This document shows, in pieces, positions 14,427 to 16,322 of a DNA stretch of 16,322 nucleotides (the stretch's first letter is position 1; each line of letters opens with the position of its first letter). The DNA is from Candidatus Bipolaricaulota bacterium (GTDB taxonomy: Bacteria > Bipolaricaulota > Bipolaricaulia > M55B111), in the NCBI GenBank assembly GCA_018334595.1, contig JAGXLQ010000011.1:1-16322 (forward strand), read 5' to 3'. A model generated the notes under the pieces. It searched no databases. It saw only the letters and a program-made list of their open reading frames with translations, and was not told the DNA's origin. Position numbers and translations under genes: made by a program.

Positions 14427-14464
14427 AATAAGAAATCACCGCGGGTGTTAAAGTCCCGCGGTGA
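14427..14464 (-). terminator. Intra-operon hairpin between binding-protein and permease genes
   Basis: TCACCGCGGG (14436-14445) and CCCGCGGTGA (14455-14464) form a perfect 10-bp stem with a 9-nt loop. On the minus strand TTTCTTATT follows. It lies 12 nt past the binding-protein stop. A partial terminator or 3'-end stabiliser here would make more binding protein than permease and ATPase, as in other importer operons. Confidence 0.7.
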
Positions 14465-14476
14465 CCGTATTCTAAC

Positions 14477-15436
14477 TTACTGAGATGCGAGTTCCAGGTA
14501 CGTGTCGGCTTGATCCTGCTCGTAAAGGGCTACAGTCGTCACGTTGTACCCGATGGGCAAACCCCTGTTAACCATGTTCAGCAGGACGATCGGCACATAT
14601 CCCTGTGATTGAGGATATTGCCACGTCGCAGCTTCTACGTAGCCTTCCTTTACCTCTTGGGCGGTATCGGCGGAATTTCCCCAACCTACTACGGGGATCT
14701 CTCCCGGTTTCACGCCCGTCGCGTCGAAGGTTTCCTTGATATTGCCCATTACCATGTCTCCAAGACCGATAATGGCGTCAACCTTTTTCTTATGAGCACC
14801 AAGGTAACTCTTCATGTTCTCCAGCGACTGAACGGGGTCGTACTTCGCGTCAAACACGGTATACTCTACCCCCAGAGGATCGAAGACCGAAGATATCCCT
14901 TTCGTCTCCTGTCTCTGGTAGGTAGCACCTGGGACCTCTACTGGCATCCAGACGAAGTCCCCCTCCTCGACGAAACCGTTATCTACAAGGTAACTCGCCC
15001 AGGACTTGCCTACAGTTACGTTGTCCGCGCCGACGTAGGCGTCCCTTTGGGTGTCAGGGTCGTCGGCATTAAAGAAGACTACGGGGATGCCTCTCTTCTT
15101 TGCCATCTCTACCTCTTCCTTCAATACCCCCCGATCAGGGCTGCTTGTGGCAATACCATCTGCCTTTGCGGCCACCGCTGCCTTAAACGCCTCCTTGTGA
15201 GTGGATATGTCGTTGTGGTGAAAGGAAGACTTCAGGTTGACCCCGAGGTCTTGCGCCGCGTTCTTCGCCCCTCTTAAGGCAAAGATCCAGATTGGATCAC
15301 CTTCTGATCCATGAGAAATCCAATAGAACGTCAAGTTTTTGTCCTTTTCGGCACCAACAGCCAGAGGGGCTGCCAGCAAAACCGTGAGGCCCAGAACCAA
15401 TGACAGTACTACAAGGTACAGTGCCCTTTGTTTCAT
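14477..15436 (-). CDS. Sugar-type ABC importer periplasmic binding protein (Peripla_BP_4 / RbsB-like)
   Basis: 319 aa. A signal peptide (hydrophobic about 6-28, cleavage after VGA at 29) has no lipobox Cys, so it should be a free periplasmic protein. The two-lobe fold of the RbsB/LacI type is indicated by FYWISHGSEGDPIW at the start, KAAVAAKADGIATSSPD, GIPVVFFNADDPD (lobe 1), VDAIIGLGDMVMG and IPVVGWGNS (lobe 2). The aromatic and acidic residues fit a sugar or sugar-like ligand, but the ligand cannot be named. ATG 15436 is chosen because GGGAGG lies 5 nt upstream and the longer frame to 15496 would run through the promoter. It is the first gene of the operon binding protein, permease, ATPase, type B methyltransferase. 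Confidence 0.93.
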   Translation of the reverse strand: MKQRALYLVVLSLVLGLTVLLAAPLAVGAEKDKNLTFYWISHGSEGDPIWIFALRGAKNAAQDLGVNLKSSFHHNDISTHKEAFKAAVAAKADGIATSSPDRGVLKEEVEMAKKRGIPVVFFNADDPDTQRDAYVGADNVTVGKSWASYLVDNGFVEEGDFVWMPVEVPGATYQRQETKGISSVFDPLGVEYTVFDAKYDPVQSLENMKSYLGAHKKKVDAIIGLGDMVMGNIKETFDATGVKPGEIPVVGWGNSADTAQEVKEGYVEAATWQYPQSQGYVPIVLLNMVNRGLPIGYNVTTVALYEQDQADTYLELASQ

Positions 15437-15467
15437 TTCTGCCTCCCTTTTTAAAGTTGTTAAAGAT

Positions 15468-15496
15468 TTTATAACACAGATCGTCGTAATTGTCAA
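15468..15496 (-). promoter_or_regulatory. Near-consensus sigma70 promoter of the ABC importer operon
   Basis: On the minus strand: TTGACA (15496-15491), a 17-nt spacer, and TATAAA (15473-15468), 31 nt before the start codon. This is the best promoter in the window. A direct repeat TTAAAG-TTG-TTAAAG (about 15451-15465) lies between the -10 box and the ribosome site and could be an operator. Confidence 0.85.
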
Positions 15497-15783
15497 ATAT
15501 TGATTGATGTTCCCCTTATAATCACGTACGAGAACCTTTCCTAATTAAAAAAGGAATTTATTAAATGGCTTAATTTCCGGGTCATATGTCCCCTAACAAA
15601 GCAGGTTATTTTAAAAGCTTTATCTTTCAAAGCACCAGAGTTTCACGCGTTGTGCACCCAAATGACAATTCCTGGACAACCTGCCACAATAGCTGGTAGA
15701 ATTCAACCACTTACTGCTCGGGTACGGTAATCTAAGGTCGAGATACAGTATTTTTTTCAATCGCGGTATTGAGGAGTCACTAA
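15497..15783. other. Intergenic region between the importer operon and the SAM methyltransferase
   Basis: About 290 nt, AT-rich at its left end with a small hairpin-forming TTCCT...AGGAA near 15538-15558. A plus frame is open from 15572 to 15730 but has no ribosome site and no recognisable motif. The promoter of the following gene may include TACAGT near 15744, without a clear -35 box. Confidence 0.4.
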
Positions 15784-16322
15784 ATGAAACAAGGCGAAGG
15801 AATGAGCAATATTGGGTTTCAGTTAATGACCTGGACCTACAATATAGCTGACTTCTTCAGGCCGGGTGACTTTACCGAAAAGTTGGAGAATTTTGGCATA
15901 TCTAAGGGAGACGTAGTAATCGACTACGGGTGTGGCCCGGGACGTTACTTGAAGAAGGCGGCCGAGCTAGTTGGGGAGGATGGACTTGTCTATGCCGCTG
16001 ACACTCAACCATTGGCTCTAAAGAAGGTTAGAAGCCAGATAGTGAAACAGCAACTCCAGAACGTTGAGCCGGTATTGATACATCGCTACGATTCTGGCTT
16101 GGCTGATAATTGCGCTGATTTAATCTATGCGTTGGACATGTTCCACCAGGTAGACCACCCGGACAAATTCTTTGCTGAACTTAAGCGGGTAGCAAAAAGG
16201 GATGGTATAATGTTCCTTGAAGACGGTCATCAGTCTAGAGAAATGACGGTAAAGAGCGTTAAGGGTTCGGGTCACTGGAAGATAGATTCTACAGAAAGAC
16301 CCTTTCTGAAACTCAGCCCAGC
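15784..16322 (+). CDS. Class I SAM-dependent methyltransferase, partial (3' end outside the window)
   Basis: The frame is open for 179 codons to the window edge. Motif I is VIDYGCGPGRYL (45-56), the end of strand beta2 carries the acidic D73 in VYAADTQP, and YALDMFHQVDHPDKFFAELKRVAKRDG (114 onward) matches motifs post-II to III of Ubie/Methyltransf_11-type enzymes. It would use S-adenosylmethionine; the methyl acceptor is unknown and need not relate to the corrinoid-type genes. ATG 15784 has GAGGAG (15771-15776) 7 nt upstream; ATG 15802 is a weaker alternative. It is divergent from the importer operon, with about 290 nt between. Confidence 0.88.
   Translation, partial: MKQGEGMSNIGFQLMTWTYNIADFFRPGDFTEKLENFGISKGDVVIDYGCGPGRYLKKAAELVGEDGLVYAADTQPLALKKVRSQIVKQQLQNVEPVLIHRYDSGLADNCADLIYALDMFHQVDHPDKFFAELKRVAKRDGIMFLEDGHQSREMTVKSVKGSGHWKIDSTERPFLKLSP

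Noticed and set aside
14609..15277. 222-codon plus frame antisense to the binding-protein gene
   Set aside because: It is complementary to a gene with signal peptide, promoter and family motifs; its own product shows none.
15572..15730. Short open plus frame ending in a 22-codon ATG-started piece (15662-15730)
   Set aside because: It has no ribosome site and no recognised motif, and sits in an intergenic region; too short to support alone.
1..16322. CRISPR arrays, tRNA or rRNA genes, phage or integrase attachment sites
   Set aside because: No regularly spaced repeats, cloverleaf-like genes, rRNA sequence or integrase gene were seen on either strand.

Overview
The window looks like chromosome of a bacterium of uncertain lineage. 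Promoters are sigma70-like (two with 17-nt spacing are close to consensus), most starts carry GGAGG-type ribosome sites, and a classic response regulator/histidine kinase pair is present. The three secreted proteins have cleavable signal peptides without a lipobox, which fits a periplasm and so a diderm cell (inference). Heavy AGG/ATA codon use, an archaeal-style peroxiredoxin, oxygen-defence-type proteins and corrinoid-methyltransferase-like proteins suggest an anaerobe or microaerophile. No rRNA, tRNA or CRISPR was seen, so no taxon is named.

Layout. (1) 1-760: the 5' part of an insertion-sequence DDE transposase on the minus strand, whose start codon sits in a perfect inverted repeat. (2) 760-1033: a GC-rich, poorly explained spacer. 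(3) 1034-5738: a group of stress-type genes, namely a 1-Cys/Prx6-type peroxiredoxin, a 74-aa His-containing membrane protein (minus), a secreted protein joining a superoxide-reductase-like domain to a CHRD domain, an OtsA-like GT20 glycosyltransferase (minus), and a secreted DUF2202 ferritin-like protein with a disordered tail. (4) 5807-7949: promoter, OmpR-type response regulator and HAMP sensor kinase.

(5) 8081-15496 is the most interesting part. Three tightly packed plus-strand genes of the uroporphyrinogen-decarboxylase/MtaA superfamily (type A, type B, type A) run into a minus-strand operon encoding a sugar-type ABC importer (binding protein, permease, single-domain ATPase) whose last gene is a fourth member (type B). 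The two operons meet tail to tail with overlapping stop codons. The type B proteins keep the His-x-Cys...Cys zinc site of MtaA-like methylcorrinoid methyltransferases. The type A proteins have altered it (His-x-Cys...His and His-x-Asp...His). No corrinoid protein or MttB/MtaB-type substrate methyltransferase is in the window. My inference is that the importer supplies a methylated or sugar-like substrate handled by this four-enzyme set.

(6) 15784-end: the start of a class I SAM-dependent methyltransferase, divergent from the importer operon.
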